Part shown: piece by piece, positions 14,301 through 26,484 of the stretch
Layout: every line of letters begins with the position of its first letter
Numbering within the stretch: the stretch's first letter is position 1
DNA from: Aphrophora alni
Taxonomy: Eukaryota; Arthropoda; Insecta; Hemiptera; Aphrophoridae
Reading direction: 5' to 3'
Assembly (NCBI GenBank): GCA_963513935.1
Contig: OY740774.1
Span: 84,654,890 to 84,718,889, forward strand
DNA: 64,000 bases
Program-made: the position numbers and the translations under genes
Notes under the pieces: model-generated
Databases searched by the model: none
Told to the model about the DNA's origin: nothing
The model's input: the letters and a program-made list of their open reading frames with translations, nothing else

Positions 14301-15244
14301 GAATACATTGTGTACAAGTTTTATATATGCAATAATGATGGGGATATCAGAATAAACTAAATATCAAAAATACAATCCAAAATGGAAGGGAAGAGGGTAT
14401 TGTTGTAAGACATGCTGTAATCAGAGCTATGATTCATGCTAAGTAACCTCTACTGACATATATTGAGGACTATATTCTGAACATTGGAAATATTGACATT
14501 GTTAGAGGAAACAATCAAAATGAAAACCAACCTTAGCTTCCTGTCGCCGACAATGGCAATACTTTGTCCTGATTACTGTCAATCCAGACTTGTTTGTATA
14601 TGTGTCAAAGTTGTTAATAATTACAATGTCACACACTATGGGAAAATAAGGGGTTTATTGCTGAAAAGAAGATACGAACCTAAGGAGTAGTTTCAATTAG
14701 GGTACCTTGGGATTAATACAATCACGTCAACAGCTGTTATATTAGTTAAGGTGGTCCAAAAACACTTTCATCGTGTCATTTTTCTTGTCTCATGAATCCC
14801 TTTAAATGATGTACCGGTATCTTAGATATGTCTCATTTATTTTTTTTAAACTTTACTTATCCTATATCCTTCCACCATCTAAGGTTATTATTATTTTTTT
14901 TAACTTTTACTCTTAAAAGAAAGTTGCTCACTATAAAGAAAATTACGCAAACCTGTTTAACTATATAAATAATAACAAATTTGAAGTGCGTCGAGGGGGT
15001 ACAAGTTTATTTCGAATCACCGTGAATAACTGTGAGTTACAACCAATACAGGAATACCAGGTTTATTGTCAGTATATCCTACATATGATATATATACATA
15101 GTTAATAAATTATTTTTTGAAAACCCTACTCAATCATAACAACTTGTTGAGTAAATGTCAAAGCATGTGACAGCTGTCTGTTTTCTCCATCACTCAATCG
15201 CTGATCCACTTCATCAAATGGTGCAATAAATCCATCATTTACAG
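5371..15244. other. Long AT-rich stretch with no supported gene
   Basis: About 9.9 kb, probably intronic if the exon chain is right. Small items include a hairpin at about 8426-8451 (CCTCTGTGG...CCACTAGAGG), a short (ATT)n run at about 11474-11497, and a TATATACAGAGTGTTATG motif near 10620 that resembles the end of a DNA transposon and has no matching partner that I could find. The short open frames here (for example 7924-8142, 9933-10231 and 13278-13514) lack motifs. Confidence 0.45.
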
Positions 15245-15309
15245 GCAGTTTGAAAATCGGGCAGTTTATAGATCCAGGAGATATTTTTTTAGTGCAATTA
15301 TACAAAAAG
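15245..15309 (+). CDS. Candidate internal exon of an unrecognised host gene (exon b)
   Basis: The acceptor is CATCATTTACAG (ending 15244) and the donor is AAAAAG|GTATGT at 15310. The exon has two leading bases and then 21 sense codons, including GQFIDPGD followed by hydrophobic and Tyr/Lys residues. It ends exactly between codons (phase 0), and the next candidate exon at 16829 opens in phase 0. The same DNA is also open on the minus strand, continuing to a TAG near 15136, so strand choice rests on the two splice sites and the phase match. I recognise no family. Confidence 0.4.
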
Positions 15310-16250
15310 GTATGTTTTGTTTTTTTGCGGTAATTATCGACGTTTGCACCACTATCCGTTTTCGGAATTATGACATGTTTTCTAAAATAAATTTATCAGT
15401 ATAGTCTTATAGACTCAATATGTTTAAATTTAACCCCCCGAAAAGAATATTTTAAACCTAATCGGGTGTGTATAAGAATTTATTTGATAATAAAATGAGG
15501 GGCCATCTTTCTTTATTTTTTAATTTTCTTGTAAAGTACAGTACAATTATTCAAAGCCCCAGAATTATTTTTTATCCTTCACATCGTGTAGGATTGTTTA
15601 AAAAATATTTCCTTTGGCTTTAATATAAATAAAAAATAGCTAAAAAACAACGACCCTCATATTATAGAAACCACCAAATCTAGGATAAACATTTGGTGCA
15701 AAAATTGAAGTATTAGTTTTACGTTATACCTATACCTAGGTTAGTACACATATAAATGAACAATTTATAACTCTGATTACTGAAAACATTGAAATGTATT
15801 TAGTAGCATTATTCGACGATTTGTTGTGTTATTTGAGTATATTACTACAATTAGAAAAAACATAATTGCACCAAAGAAAGTTATATCTATGGTTGGATTA
15901 GAAACCATGCACTTACATCCGGTTTTGACCAAAAATGTGACGACTTGAACCTCGTGCTACCATAATACATAGAAATAGTTACAGTTTCACAATATTTAAT
16001 TTGTCATATTACTTGTGTTATCCATTCTTGCATTTCCAAATGAAAAACATATTCAGATTATACTGCATATCAGGTCCTTAAAACTGATTAAAACATTTAA
16101 TTGTTGTTTGATTTTGTTGAAATTTAAAATATTTATGTATTTTGATGCACTAATGTGGAATTTAACATTGAGTTTTACATGTTAAGTTCTGTAATTTAAC
16201 CAACCTCTGTATACCACAACCATTTTAATTAAATTTTATAGACCATATTT
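15310..16250. other. Putative intron, nothing else recognised
   Basis: AT-rich sequence with no open frame worth calling. If exons b and c are real, this is most of the 1.5-kb intron between them. Confidence 0.35.
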
Positions 16251-16611
16251 ATATTACATTACATTACATTACATTATATTATATTATATTATATTATATT
16301 ATATTATATTATATTACATTACATTACTTTACATTACATTACACTATACTATACTATACTATACTATACTATACTATACTATACTATACTATACTATACT
16401 ATACTATACTATACTATACTATACTATACTATACTATACTATACTATACTATACTATACTATACTATACTATACTATACTATACTATACTATACTATACT
16501 ATACTATACTATACTATACTATACTATACTATACTATACTATACTATACTATACTATACTATACTATACTATACTATACTATACTATACTATATTATATT
16601 ATATTATATTT
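16251..16611. repeat. Compound pentanucleotide microsatellite
   Basis: It begins as ATTAC repeats, switches to ATTAT, back to ATTAC, then to about 250 bp of almost pure ACTAT repeats (about 16342-16590), and closes with ATTAT. All registers are five bases long and differ by single substitutions, which fits replication slippage acting on a founder TATTA/TACTA unit. It lies inside the putative intron between exons b and c. Confidence 0.95.
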
Positions 16612-16828
16612 AACCTATAATTAAACACCTAAGTCCTTTACCTATATTTTAAGCATCTTTGTGCAATTTTATGAACACTCCGGTTTACGACGTTTTTAAT
16701 TTCAGAAATGGCACATTGTTTAATTGATGTTGCTATTTTAATCATAAGAAATGTTGAAAGAAAACAAACATTGCGTCCAAACTACCACCAACAACAGTTT
16801 GTTTTATATTACGTTCAAACATCTCCAG

Positions 16829-16947
16829 TCCCCAGTCAAGTCTCCAAGACACTTTGATGGTCTCCACGCTGGGGAATCAATTGTCATGACTTGTTTATAT
16901 TACATATATCCCTACAAACGGAAATCCCACAGCACAGATGTTTTAGT
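16829..16947 (+). CDS. Candidate internal exon of an unrecognised host gene (exon c)
   Basis: The 119-bp stretch is clearly richer in G+C than its flanks. It has an acceptor (CATCTCCAG, ending 16828) and a strong donor (AGT|GTAAGT at 16948). One frame is open throughout: 39 codons plus two bases, including SPRHFDGLHAGES and IVMTC followed by a Tyr-rich segment. Both other plus frames are stopped. It starts in phase 0, matching the end of exon b, and ends with two bases (phase 2). Exon d at 25640 supplies exactly the one base needed. The AGESIVMTC string faintly recalls the B strand of an immunoglobulin-like domain, but that is only a resemblance. It could instead be part of a spliced non-coding transcript. 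Confidence 0.5.
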
Positions 16948-19639
16948 GTAAGTAGCTACATTTCCCTAGGAATAAGGAAAATTGTCTTTCGTTTATCATT
17001 TCGTTCAAATAATTAGAATAAACATGTCTACACCGTAACAGATGTACAAATAGAGAATTATTTAGGGATTATAAAAGTTGGAGTTCTTTTAAATGGAAAA
17101 GTAAATTTTAATTTTCTACGAGTATGAATGATTTCCAGTTTGAGTACAATACTTTCAACAACAGACAATCAACCAGTACAATCCAGCCAGCTTTGATGAG
17201 ACCGTATACTAAATCATTACAAAAACTTATAACAATATTTAACCAAATTCACAAGTATATTTTGTCAATCTTTGACTTGTTCCAGCTAAAACTAAACAAT
17301 CAAAATTGTTACTATCTTTTAATCGTCACATTTAATTATAAGTGAAGTTTCTGTTTATTTGTGTATGAACAATTTCATGACATAAATACAACCGTATGTT
17401 TTCTTCTTGTACAGTACATATTATCGCGGTACAGCCTAGCATATTAGATAGACAAGAACTGTTTTATATTTATGTATTCCAAGAAGTGAGATTGTACAAT
17501 TACATTAAAGACATGTAACAACAGTTCTACTGGGAAATTATGTTACTGTTACAAATATAGATTAGTTTTTTTACAAAGCATGTGTACACAATGAAGGTAC
17601 GTGACTTTAATATCATTATCCTGCAAGTGCTGAAAGTTTTCCTTTTTTTAAACGACTTTCTAATTTTACTAAACAACCAATAGTAAACGAAATAGCTATT
17701 GACAAATTCTGATATTTATTAATATATTTTACCACATTTTAAATGTATTTCATGATAACTAAACATTTTGGTATAAAAGAAAGTTTTTTTTACGATATGT
17801 AATAAATTTCATATATTATAAAACACGGAAATCATAATCATTATTAGCAGATAGTGTCATTATTTGTGTCAGAACCATTGAAGTAAGGTACTTCAATCCA
17901 CCCCATTTGTTTTTCACCCCTTAAGGAGCAATAGTTTAAAACAGCAATTGTTTAGTATTTTGACTAAAAACACTTTGTTATATTGTAGCAGAAGTATATA
18001 GTGAACACAACAGAAGAGTGAGTGCAATATAAGGAATAAAATCCATAAAATAATCTGATCATGGGTCACCATGGTACTTATCTAGCGCTGTAAAACGTAT
18101 TACCTTTAACGCTTACAAAAGACATCAATTTATATGCATTAATTTTGGTAAAATGCATCATACTCAAAATTGAGTGATATTATTTAAAATTTCTTCTAAA
18201 GTAAAAAACTGTGGTTGCACAAAATGTCATATTTTTGCATATCTTTCTCTCTATTTAACATTATAATTAAAGTTTTACCGATGATGATTACAAAATCAAT
18301 ATTAAATAAATTTCCTAAATTTCAAGTAGTCATTCATTTATACAATTTAAATCTAAATTGTGACATTAGAATAATACTTACTTGTCATAAAACCGAAAGC
18401 TTTATTGTTCTTTTTCACTAAAAGTACTGCCTATCCATTGTTTATTTATTTATAAAGTTTAAAAAATGTTTTGTATCAGGAGATGCATTACAGGTTCAAA
18501 TATTTTATTTTAGAACACTAGAAGAAGCTGTCAAACGATTATCCGATTACCCAAAGTTTAAAAATCTATATTTAATCACTCATTTTAATATATTGCGCCT
18601 ATATATTTTAACCAACTGCCAAATAATATCAAATCCTGTCAAAATTTGAATAACTTCCATAAAGCGCTTTAGGCTGGCTGTTTTATGTTAGTGATGTAAA
18701 TTTTAAAATTTTACTCTTGTTTAAAGTGAACTTATTTTGGAATCTGTTTATGTAGTTAAAATATTTCTATAGACTATATATTTATGGACGATTTTTGTTA
18801 TCAATATTTTACTTATGCTAAATTTTAATTAAGAATATTATTTTGTAATATGAGTATAACCTATATTAAGTTTACTATATTAAACGGAATGCGAGTTTTG
18901 TAATTGTTATACTGAACTTAAAATTTGAGTGTATTTTCCTCATATATATATATATATATTTGGCCACGAATATTGGTAACTGTGGCCAACTCAATTTTCT
19001 GTAAAAAAACAAAACAAACAACGCTGTTGATGTATTTTTTAGGAATTAAATAAATTCATATTCTCATTTTATATATTATAAATAAGGTACATAATTGGAT
19101 ATATAATTACAAGTATAGTTTATATTAAATAAGTAAATGTTATAAAAATATCTTATTCATTGGTAGAATTGCAAATATCCTTACAAAAACATAAAATGTA
19201 TTCATATTCCGACAAGAACTATTATTTTAACATGAAGTAACAAAGACATATAGATGCCAGAGGCAAATAAATATTTCCTTCTGAACTTTTCCATCTTGTA
19301 ACAAAGGTAAAAACGTCTTATTCTTTAGATTGTCAATTTATTCTAGGAGCATGAATATTTTATTTTCGTTTCGTTTTGTTTCTTCGTTTTTTCCTTGTAG
19401 GTGTTATGATTCTTGTATCAGTTGTGACTGGGCGATTTTAAAATCTTTAAGATGTGTAGCTGATCTACTATCTAATACTGACCACTGTGTTTGCCATTCT
19501 GTACCAAGATTTGAGATGAAAGATAAACATCATCCTCAACACCGTCCATATTGTCATTTTATAATCAATCGTTATATATGGTGTAGGATTCAAGGAGAGT
19601 AATAACATTTTATATCCTATATGACAATAAAAACATTTT
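16948..19639. other. AT-rich putative intron, no supported gene
   Basis: There are short AT dinucleotide runs near 18943-18959 and several short open frames without motifs. Nothing else was recognised. Confidence 0.4.
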
Positions 19640-19820
19640 TCCTATGTTGCCTTTAGTTTGATCCCTCTCTTCAACCTTACTTTGGGTTTCACTTGACCAC
19701 ATTTTGTTCTTTTCTAACCCTGACGCTATTAGAGTATTCAAGGTTTTCATTTTACCTTCTTCTCTTCTTTAAATTTATAAGGCGATTATGATTGAGAGGT
19801 TTTTCACCTTTAAACAAAAT
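19640..19820 (+). repeat. Dispersed repeat R2, copy 1
   Basis: It carries the R2 landmarks in order: GATCCCTCTCTTC, a TTGACCACA..TTGTTCTTTTC block, CTGACGCTATTAGAGTATTC, a TTTTACCTTCTTC stretch, ATAAGGCGATTATGATTGAG, and AGGTTTTTCACCTTTAAAC. It matches 42480-42685 and 61025-61230 on the same strand. Confidence 0.65.
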
Positions 19821-20579
19821 AATGTTAGGTGTTATATAAATATACAGTGAACATAAATGGCGCCCTTTGGGAAGAATCTGCGGAGATTTTATAGCTACTG
19901 GCTATAAAACTATAATTTGTTTCTAAGTTTTATTAAATTGAGTCATGTCGTAAAATATAAATTGTAGATATTTATTTTAAGTGTTGCGCTATTTATTTTA
20001 TATTGCTAAATAACAATAACGAAATTAAATCCACAAGGCTGTCTGGTTGTTACTAGTAACCAATGAAACTCGTGTTTTCAACATTAAAATAAAAAACCTT
20101 TATGACGTCATATCCAATTCTAATAGTTTAATGTTCAGCTATAAAACTGATATAAGTTTATTACAACTCTGGGTAAAGATTTTATAGTTGTAATACTCTG
20201 ATGGTATTTTATAAAATATACTCTCGTAGTAGTTTCTGCTTGGTTTGTTGGTTTCGGTTATTAAACGACCGATAAATCTAAATTATAATCGAAATCACTT
20301 CTGTCGGTTTTGAGATAAACGGTATTTCTATTTTTTATACAAATGTTTGTTCAGGAACTCCTTGAAATAAAATTGACAGTTTGTTACGTTTAACGTTCCT
20401 AGAGGCTGTTTTAACAGAAATTTCATTAATACCATTGGTTTTAGTAAGTTATGAATATTGCTATTATTTGTTGAGATTTTACAAAATTAAGAGTCCTTTA
20501 AATTAATTGGGGGTGGAACCAATGTGTTAAGATTGGTTAAACTATGTCCATATGACGTAGGCTGGTCTTTGAACGCCCC
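19821..20579. other. Unique-looking AT-rich DNA
   Basis: No gene, tandem repeat or inverted repeat that I can support. Confidence 0.4.
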
Positions 20580-21500
20580 TCGTCAGGCGTCAATGGACGT
20601 AGCCTAATGGACGGAGTCCCTTTTGGTCTGTCTGAGCTGCGTGGTGGTGGTGATAGGTATAGCAAGGATCGGGAAGGTAGATTGACACTGGAGGGTCGAG
20701 GTGCTTTGGAGCGTGGAATAATGAAGGTTTTTCGGCCTACTGGGTACCTTTTGTTGCCCTGAAAGGGGCCAGTCGGTCCCAGTATTTAGAGAACCACGTA
20801 TAGTGGGGCTGTAGGATCGCCGGGGGCGGAGTTGAGAAAGCGAACAGGTCGGATAGGTATGTGTATTTGTGTTAGAAAGGAGTAAGCGATCCAATCACTT
20901 ATAACATTCAGCTAATATTCGCTTATTCCGGGACTGCCTCCTGGCATTCCGACGGACGATTTGCCGCTCTTGGTTGGTTTTGGGAGGAGAAGTGTGAAGT
21001 ACTCTCTTTGTCTCCCGGAGGACAAGTGAATAAGTTGACTAGGCTCCCCGGTGAGTGTACAGCAAGTGAAGCTGACTAGTCTCCCCGGAGAGTCTAGAGG
21101 AAGTGAATGTGACTGGTCTCCCCGGAGGGTGTAGAGCAAGTGAATTTTTAAATTGTTTTGGCCCGTACTTATACAACTTTAGCTCTCCCAGCTTGTAGCT
21201 TATCTGGCCTAGGACTGGCTTAGCCCTAGACAATGAGCTGTCCATTGTATAAGATCAACGTGAAGCGAACCAATCCACGAACGAGGTCGGTTGTGATAGC
21301 TTCGGAATAGCGTCGCGGAGTGCCATTGTTCGAAGTTACGGAAATATAGGCGCTCTCGCGGTCGACGTGAGCTGTCGGCCAATTAGATACAAGTTGTGAG
21401 TGCGGGACCAGTTAGATGAGATTGGCCGAAGCAAAGCCGATTAAGGCCGGTGAATTGATGTGTTAGTTTGGCGTGTATTGGGAAACTAGTCGGGTGAACT
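20580..21500. other. GC- and CpG-rich island of unknown origin
   Basis: About 0.9 kb stands out from its AT-rich surroundings by being roughly half G+C with many CpG dinucleotides, for example around 20590-20640, 20810-20840 and 21290-21440. The open frames on both strands lack recognisable motifs and look like by-products of the composition. Near its right edge, at about 21480-21507, is an imperfect palindrome GGGAAACTAGT...ACTAGTTCCC. It could be a promoter CpG island, the 5' region or LTR of an unrecognised mobile element, or recently acquired DNA. Confidence 0.5.
21037..21147. repeat. Three tandem 37-bp units inside the GC-rich island
   Basis: The units are 21037-21073, 21074-21110 and 21111-21147, each beginning GACT and each containing CTCCCCGG followed by GAG/GGG and AAGTGAA. 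The CTCCCCGGAG core is an interrupted palindrome in two of the three units. A half unit with CTCCCGGAGGACAAGTGAA lies just upstream at about 21012-21031. Confidence 0.8.
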
Positions 21501-21739
21501 AGTTCCCTGTTGTGGTGACGTTATCAACTATTTCAAATTTATATCATAATTGTTTAAGCTTCTTAATATTACCAAAGGCGATTTTTTCATATAAGATGTG
21601 GAGGATCATACTACAATATCATAAAGTAATTATTTTAACAAAGGAAATAGTACACAATTCTGTAAACATTAAAATGAAAATCAATACAGCTGTTACAGAG
21701 TATGAATGTTATTGTTTAGTAAGAGCGTCTCATGTTGTC
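21501..21739. other. AT-rich DNA, nothing recognised
   Basis: A 77-codon frame at 21512-21745 has no motif and I do not call it. Confidence 0.35.
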
Positions 21740-22090
21740 TTGTAGGATATAGAAAAGAATCTTCTCTAAATCACTACTACATGTGAATATTTGCAATCTC
21801 AATTATTAAAAAATGACTTAAACAAAGTATCATGTAAATGTAGATTTTTGATCTCACCTCAGTACAGTATACAGGGCGGTGGTTAATATTGGTTCGTTAT
21901 TTTGGTAACCCTGCCATGCATTCTCGCGTCGTTTAAAAATGATCGTTAACAGTAGGGATACTTCGTATCGTTAATAAATATAACATTGGTTGTAAGCTTA
22001 GTTAAATGAATGTGAAAGATGGTAAATCTCGTTGCTAATTATTATTATATGAGCAGTAAGTAATCACCAATATTTAGATGTATTATTATA
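21740..22090 (+). repeat. Dispersed repeat R1, copy 3
   Basis: It starts near TTGTAGGATATAG and carries GGTGGTTAATATTGGTTCG, TTATTTTGGTAACCC and AAATCTCGTTGCTAATTA. It ends in GTAATCACCAATATTTAGATG with an AT-rich tail. The last third matches the complement of 3640-3780 closely. Confidence 0.6.
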
Positions 22091-23774
22091 CTTTTTTTTT
22101 AAATCTAATTTAGTCCTGTCTTACAACACAACTACATCTTCCTACGACAGTAACCTACGCCCTCCATGTTTTAAAAATTACGACCGCTGAGTATTACATC
22201 GAAGACTAGCAGACCTCTATCTAAGGATGACTATTTTTGTCAATGAAACGCATAAAACAAAGAGTATATTTTAACATTCCTCATTATTTTATACGTGATA
22301 AGTGTATGTGAAAGATTGAAAACAGTCCTTTAAAAGTCGAAAAATAAGCGTGAAATGTATTTTCAATTGTGTTTTATCAATGGTTGCGTTATCCTTAATT
22401 AGATTATTCCGATCCTTTGTATTTCTTGTCAAACAGCAACTGTCATGACAGTTGTGTGTTATTGTTTCAGCGGAACCGACTGTACCCAACTAATCTATTT
22501 AATATCCCAATGCAATTACACTGTAAATACAGCGGTGCCTGGTTAAAACCGAAGTTGATACAATTATATTTTGATGAGAAATTATTTTGAACATGGAAGA
22601 GTTGATCTTGCAATAGTTTTAGCTACGTCAAAAGTTGTAGCGTTTTAACTAATCGTGAATCCTAATAAATTTGAGTAAATAAATAAACTGTGTTAAAGAT
22701 CAAATGGGTGTAGTAATGAGTATAACATAATATGTACTAAGTCTTTGATGATTAAAAATTACAATAGATGAGATAATGTAGTTAAATCTTTTGAGTAAGG
22801 TTAGTTTGAAGCCACAGATAGTTTTTCTCCAAAGGGGGTAGGTTTATTTTGCATTTGAAATAGTTACTGTATAATTGTAAAAGTTTTGGTGAAGTTTGGT
22901 GAAATAAATAAATTGACCTAGCAATAAATTGTGAAATTGAATAAAGTAAAAAAAAAAGAAAAGTATATTGGAAGATAAGTGTGGGGGGTAATAGGAATAA
23001 ATAAATAAGTTTAATAAAATGAAAGTGGAGGTAACTATAATAATTTACATAAAAGAATCATTTTATTTTAATATTCTTCACCTTACTGGAGAGCTTTTAA
23101 ATAATGGCTGAATAAATAGTCGAAACGGCCGTAATGCATTGAAACAATTTTGGATGAGCAGACGTAAGTACAACAAATATATTAGAATCATTTTATATAA
23201 AAAAATAATAATAATTGAATATATTTTGTTAAAATATAAAATTTTGTAAATATTTAAAAATACCATGTAAGAAGAAGTAAAATGAATATTAATTTAGGTT
23301 GGTAAATATATTTAAAAAAAAAGTTATATGAAATACAGTAGTATAGTTTGAGGGTAGTATTAGTATGTTATAAAATAAGTACAGATTAGATTCATAAGCA
23401 AGGAGAAGGGATGGATATCTGAACGTATTAGTTGCTTAGGAATATGCAATTTGCACGCCAAGTGAAACTTCTTGGTTTAGAAGATGTGGTAAATCATGAA
23501 ATAGGGTTCCAATCTGCAAAAACAACTTGGGTGTTGCAGCGACGGATAACCGCTTAGAGTGTAGTTAGATAAACAAAGATAAGAGTCTGCAGAGGCAAAG
23601 AGTGTTGTATCAACATACACAAACTCAAGATTTCAACACTTCATATAGACAAAAATCTATTTTGTGTCCTTTCTAAGCAAGACTTATGCAACTATTGGGA
23701 GTACTGATATGCTATGTTAATGGAAGATGAACCTTTATATTATGTACGATTAATTTAAATGCACACATAGGTAT
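22091..23774. other. AT-rich DNA, no supported gene
   Basis: No motif, tandem repeat or matching inverted arms found. A frame at 22289-22489 (minus) is unremarkable. Confidence 0.4.
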
Positions 23775-24044
23775 AAATGGACAGGTTTCTTTGAGCTGTG
23801 GAGTTTGGGTGCGCAATGGGTCTAGGCGTGGTCTAAGAAGCAGTGAGGTGGTGGGGGAAGCGGTCGCCTCAGTCTGTGTTGGGTGTTGGTACTAACAACG
23901 ATGTCTGCAAGACCGCTGGATCATGGACAGTAGTCGGCTCCGACTGTTTCCCCTACAATACCTCTGTCCCCACGCGGCCTCGAACTACAAACTTGTACCT
24001 CCCCTCCACTCGCAGCTCACAGCTCAGATGAAACCTGTCCATTT
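23775..24044. mobile_element. Candidate MITE with 4-bp target duplication
   Basis: A 270-bp unit has terminal inverted repeats. The left end reads AAATGGACAGGTTTC then GAGCTGTG. The complement of the right end reads the same with a few mismatches over about 30 bp. GTAT flanks both sides (23771-23774 and 24045-24048). The interior is G+C-rich and non-coding on inspection. The superfamily is not assigned. Confidence 0.6.
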
Positions 24045-25639
24045 GTATATGGTTGAAGGTATTGACTATTAGTTGATATAGGAGTAATAAGTTGATTATT
24101 ATAACATTTGTCATTAGGAAATTTGTATATTTTCCTTATCACAAGGACCTATAACCTGGTACAGAGGTGTGATAACACAGAGAGTTGAATGTGACGTAAT
24201 TACTGACAGGTTTCTTTCTAGTGACAAACTTTTTATTAAAACTATAATTCCAGTGGCCAACTATCGGCGCAGTGAGCGTTATCCCTTGTCCAGATTTCTT
24301 TTCGTATGTTTAAAAAAAATTTTTTTTTTGTTTTAGTTTTTAGTTGTCCTGTATTTCCTGACCAAAAGGCTGTTTACTTATTGAATAGTCTCCCATCAAA
24401 TAGGTTTTCGACATTCATTAATTCCGAAAGAGGTTTCGTCAGTGTAAATTTGGAAATGTTTTGAAATATTATTTTTTTTTAATGAGAAAGCCAACTAAAA
24501 TAATAAATTTTATGAAACAGCTCTACGAAAACTTCAGTGTTATTGACGAATTGAGGATGTAGTTAGACGATATTTGTAATCTCATTTTAGCGTGACAACT
24601 ATAATGCTCTAAGGATGCTCCTCTTTCTGTTTTTTTAATATTTTATTTTTTTTATTTTTTAATAGAGGTGAACAATATTAAAACCTGTTTTGAGGAAGGT
24701 AATGGTAAAATAAATACGTGGACTGTAGTTGACCTTGAACGGAAGAATATATTTTACTGTTAGGTTTTAAAGTATTTTTGGTGTTGACTCAAACACTTAA
24801 AACAAATTAGGATGTTATGATTTATTAGGAATCCTGCTCACTAAATATAAAATTACGGCGCCGGGAACGCGTCCTAACCTCAAAACTACACAATGAAAAT
24901 CTGTCTAGCAACCCTACGCGTACATCAAGATGTTGTGATAAGGATTTGTTTTATTTTCGAATATTTATAATAAAACAGCTATCGGTACCAATTTTTTTTT
25001 TTTTAACTGTGATTGAATATCTTACACCTTAAGCAGTGCCGACCCTTTATGTATCTCTCACTCTCTGATATGTTATAACACACTATCTAGGGAGTTAATT
25101 GTAGAGGCAAAAAATATTCCTGATACTCCCATTAAATCAAGCGTGCTGAAGCCAACGGAAATTAAATAGTAATATCGTAATATCCGTATCATTAGAATAT
25201 TTAATTTTTCTAGGGATTGATTTATCTTCTTTCAAACTGTCAAGAAAAACAAGAAAGTTTTGAATGAAGAAGTATTTTGACAAAACTCTTCATAAACTTG
25301 GAAACAAGTTATTTAAGCCGGCTAAAATTGCAAAACAAAGTTCCGATTATTACATGAAAAAAACAGTATTACCAAAATTACCTCAATTACAATATTTACA
25401 TCTAAAGTTCAGAGCACATAAGTTGACCAAATTACAGTTTACAAGTTTACTCTTCACTAAGACCTACGATACGCCGTCTGTTTTATTTATATCAATATCG
25501 TACTTCCAAATAAATAAATATATTATAAATAATATCATATTGAAAATTATTTAAAATTCTTTAACAATCAACCTAACGTTTCACAAGTGTTATTAAAAGC
25601 GTTTAATGACTGAAATATAAATCAATGAGTATTTCACAG
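24045..25639. other. AT-rich putative intron, no supported gene
   Basis: A GACAGGTTTCTTTC string near 24207 echoes the TIR of the MITE just upstream. A 96-codon frame at 25264-25554 is Lys/Leu/Tyr-rich, ends in AT-rich sequence and has no recognisable domain. Confidence 0.35.
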
Positions 25640-25758
25640 ATCTGGAAGTTGGAGTGAGAGAAACTGTGATGGGGGAGAGAGAGAGCTAGGCGACATTGTT
25701 GTGCTCTACGCAGCCAGTACATCCAAAGCGGATTGTGGTTTCAATTATTGGAAATACT
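25640..25758 (+). CDS. Candidate internal exon of an unrecognised host gene (exon d)
   Basis: A 119-bp stretch near 50% G+C in AT-rich flanks, between acceptor TATTTCACAG (ending 25639) and donor ACT|GTAAGT at 25759. Only one of the three plus frames is open. It has one leading base, 39 codons and one trailing base. The product carries WSERNCDGGE, GDIVVLYAAS and DCGFNYWKY, with scattered Cys and aromatic residues that suggest a folded, perhaps extracellular, domain. The leading base completes the split codon left by exon c (GT+A, Val). The following exon would need to start with two bases. A 47-bp candidate at 50365-50411 has that phase but is weakly supported. I do not recognise the protein family. 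Confidence 0.5.
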
Positions 25759-25974
25759 GTAAGTACCTTAACCTAAAAGTTATCTGATTCAATTTATTTT
25801 GTATTTCAAATCATGTTGTCTTCCTCAAATATCTGTAAAATGTCTTCATCTGTGTAGAGATGAATTTTCTATTTAGTATATGAGAATCATCCTATACTTT
25901 ATACTAGGAATAGTATAAATTCCCATTCACAATAAATTGAGTTTAACATTATTAATAAATAAGATAAAATTGTA

Positions 25975-26110
25975 TTGTAGTGTAGGATATTGAAAAGTAT
26001 CCTCGCTGCTTCGCTACAGTGTATGTTTAGATGAGCAGTGTTTGATTATAGAGTGACAATACAAAATAACTGAGGATGTAGGTTTTACAGGATTCCAAGG
26101 GAAAATATTT
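25975..26110 (+). repeat. Dispersed repeat R1, partial copy 4
   Basis: It shares TGTAGGATATTGAAAAG with the start of copy 3, and TGATTATAGAGTGACAATAC then TGAGGATGTAGGTTTT with the copy at 48105 and the two reverse copies near 4 kb and 5 kb. The remainder of the family is absent here. Confidence 0.5.
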
Positions 26111-26484
26111 AAATAATGTTATTTGGGACCAACTACCTCCAAATATCATGATAACGGATTAAATATAAAAAAATTAATGCTTCGGATAAGTTGCCGTACA
26201 TTGTAAAATTGTTTTCTTAATTTGATCAATCACTGCACAGAAGACAGGGATTAATCATTGAGGAAAAAAATAAATTGAGCTCAAAGACTTCAAAATGTAT
26301 TTCTGAAAAATTCGATGTCGACATTGTTGACCAAACATGTAACCCGTGTACTAATAGTAAGGAGCCAAACCCGTGTGGTACATTGAAAGTAAAAGGAAAT
26401 TAGGTTTGAGGAATAATCGTAAAAATAAATAAAATAAAATAACCTAGACAAACGGCATTTAATTCTTAATGTGTTTTTTAAATA

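Noticed and set aside
15136..15381. Minus-strand frame of about 80 codons ending at TAG, with an acceptor-like sequence upstream and AATAAA downstream
   Set aside because: Tempting as a last exon, but a frame this long is expected by chance a few times in AT-rich DNA of this size. It competes with the plus-strand exon b, which has two splice sites and matching phases. It remains the main alternative.
23078..23266. Possible exon ending at GTAAGT near 23164
   Set aside because: The upstream acceptor is poor and the open stretch is short, with AT-rich flanks.
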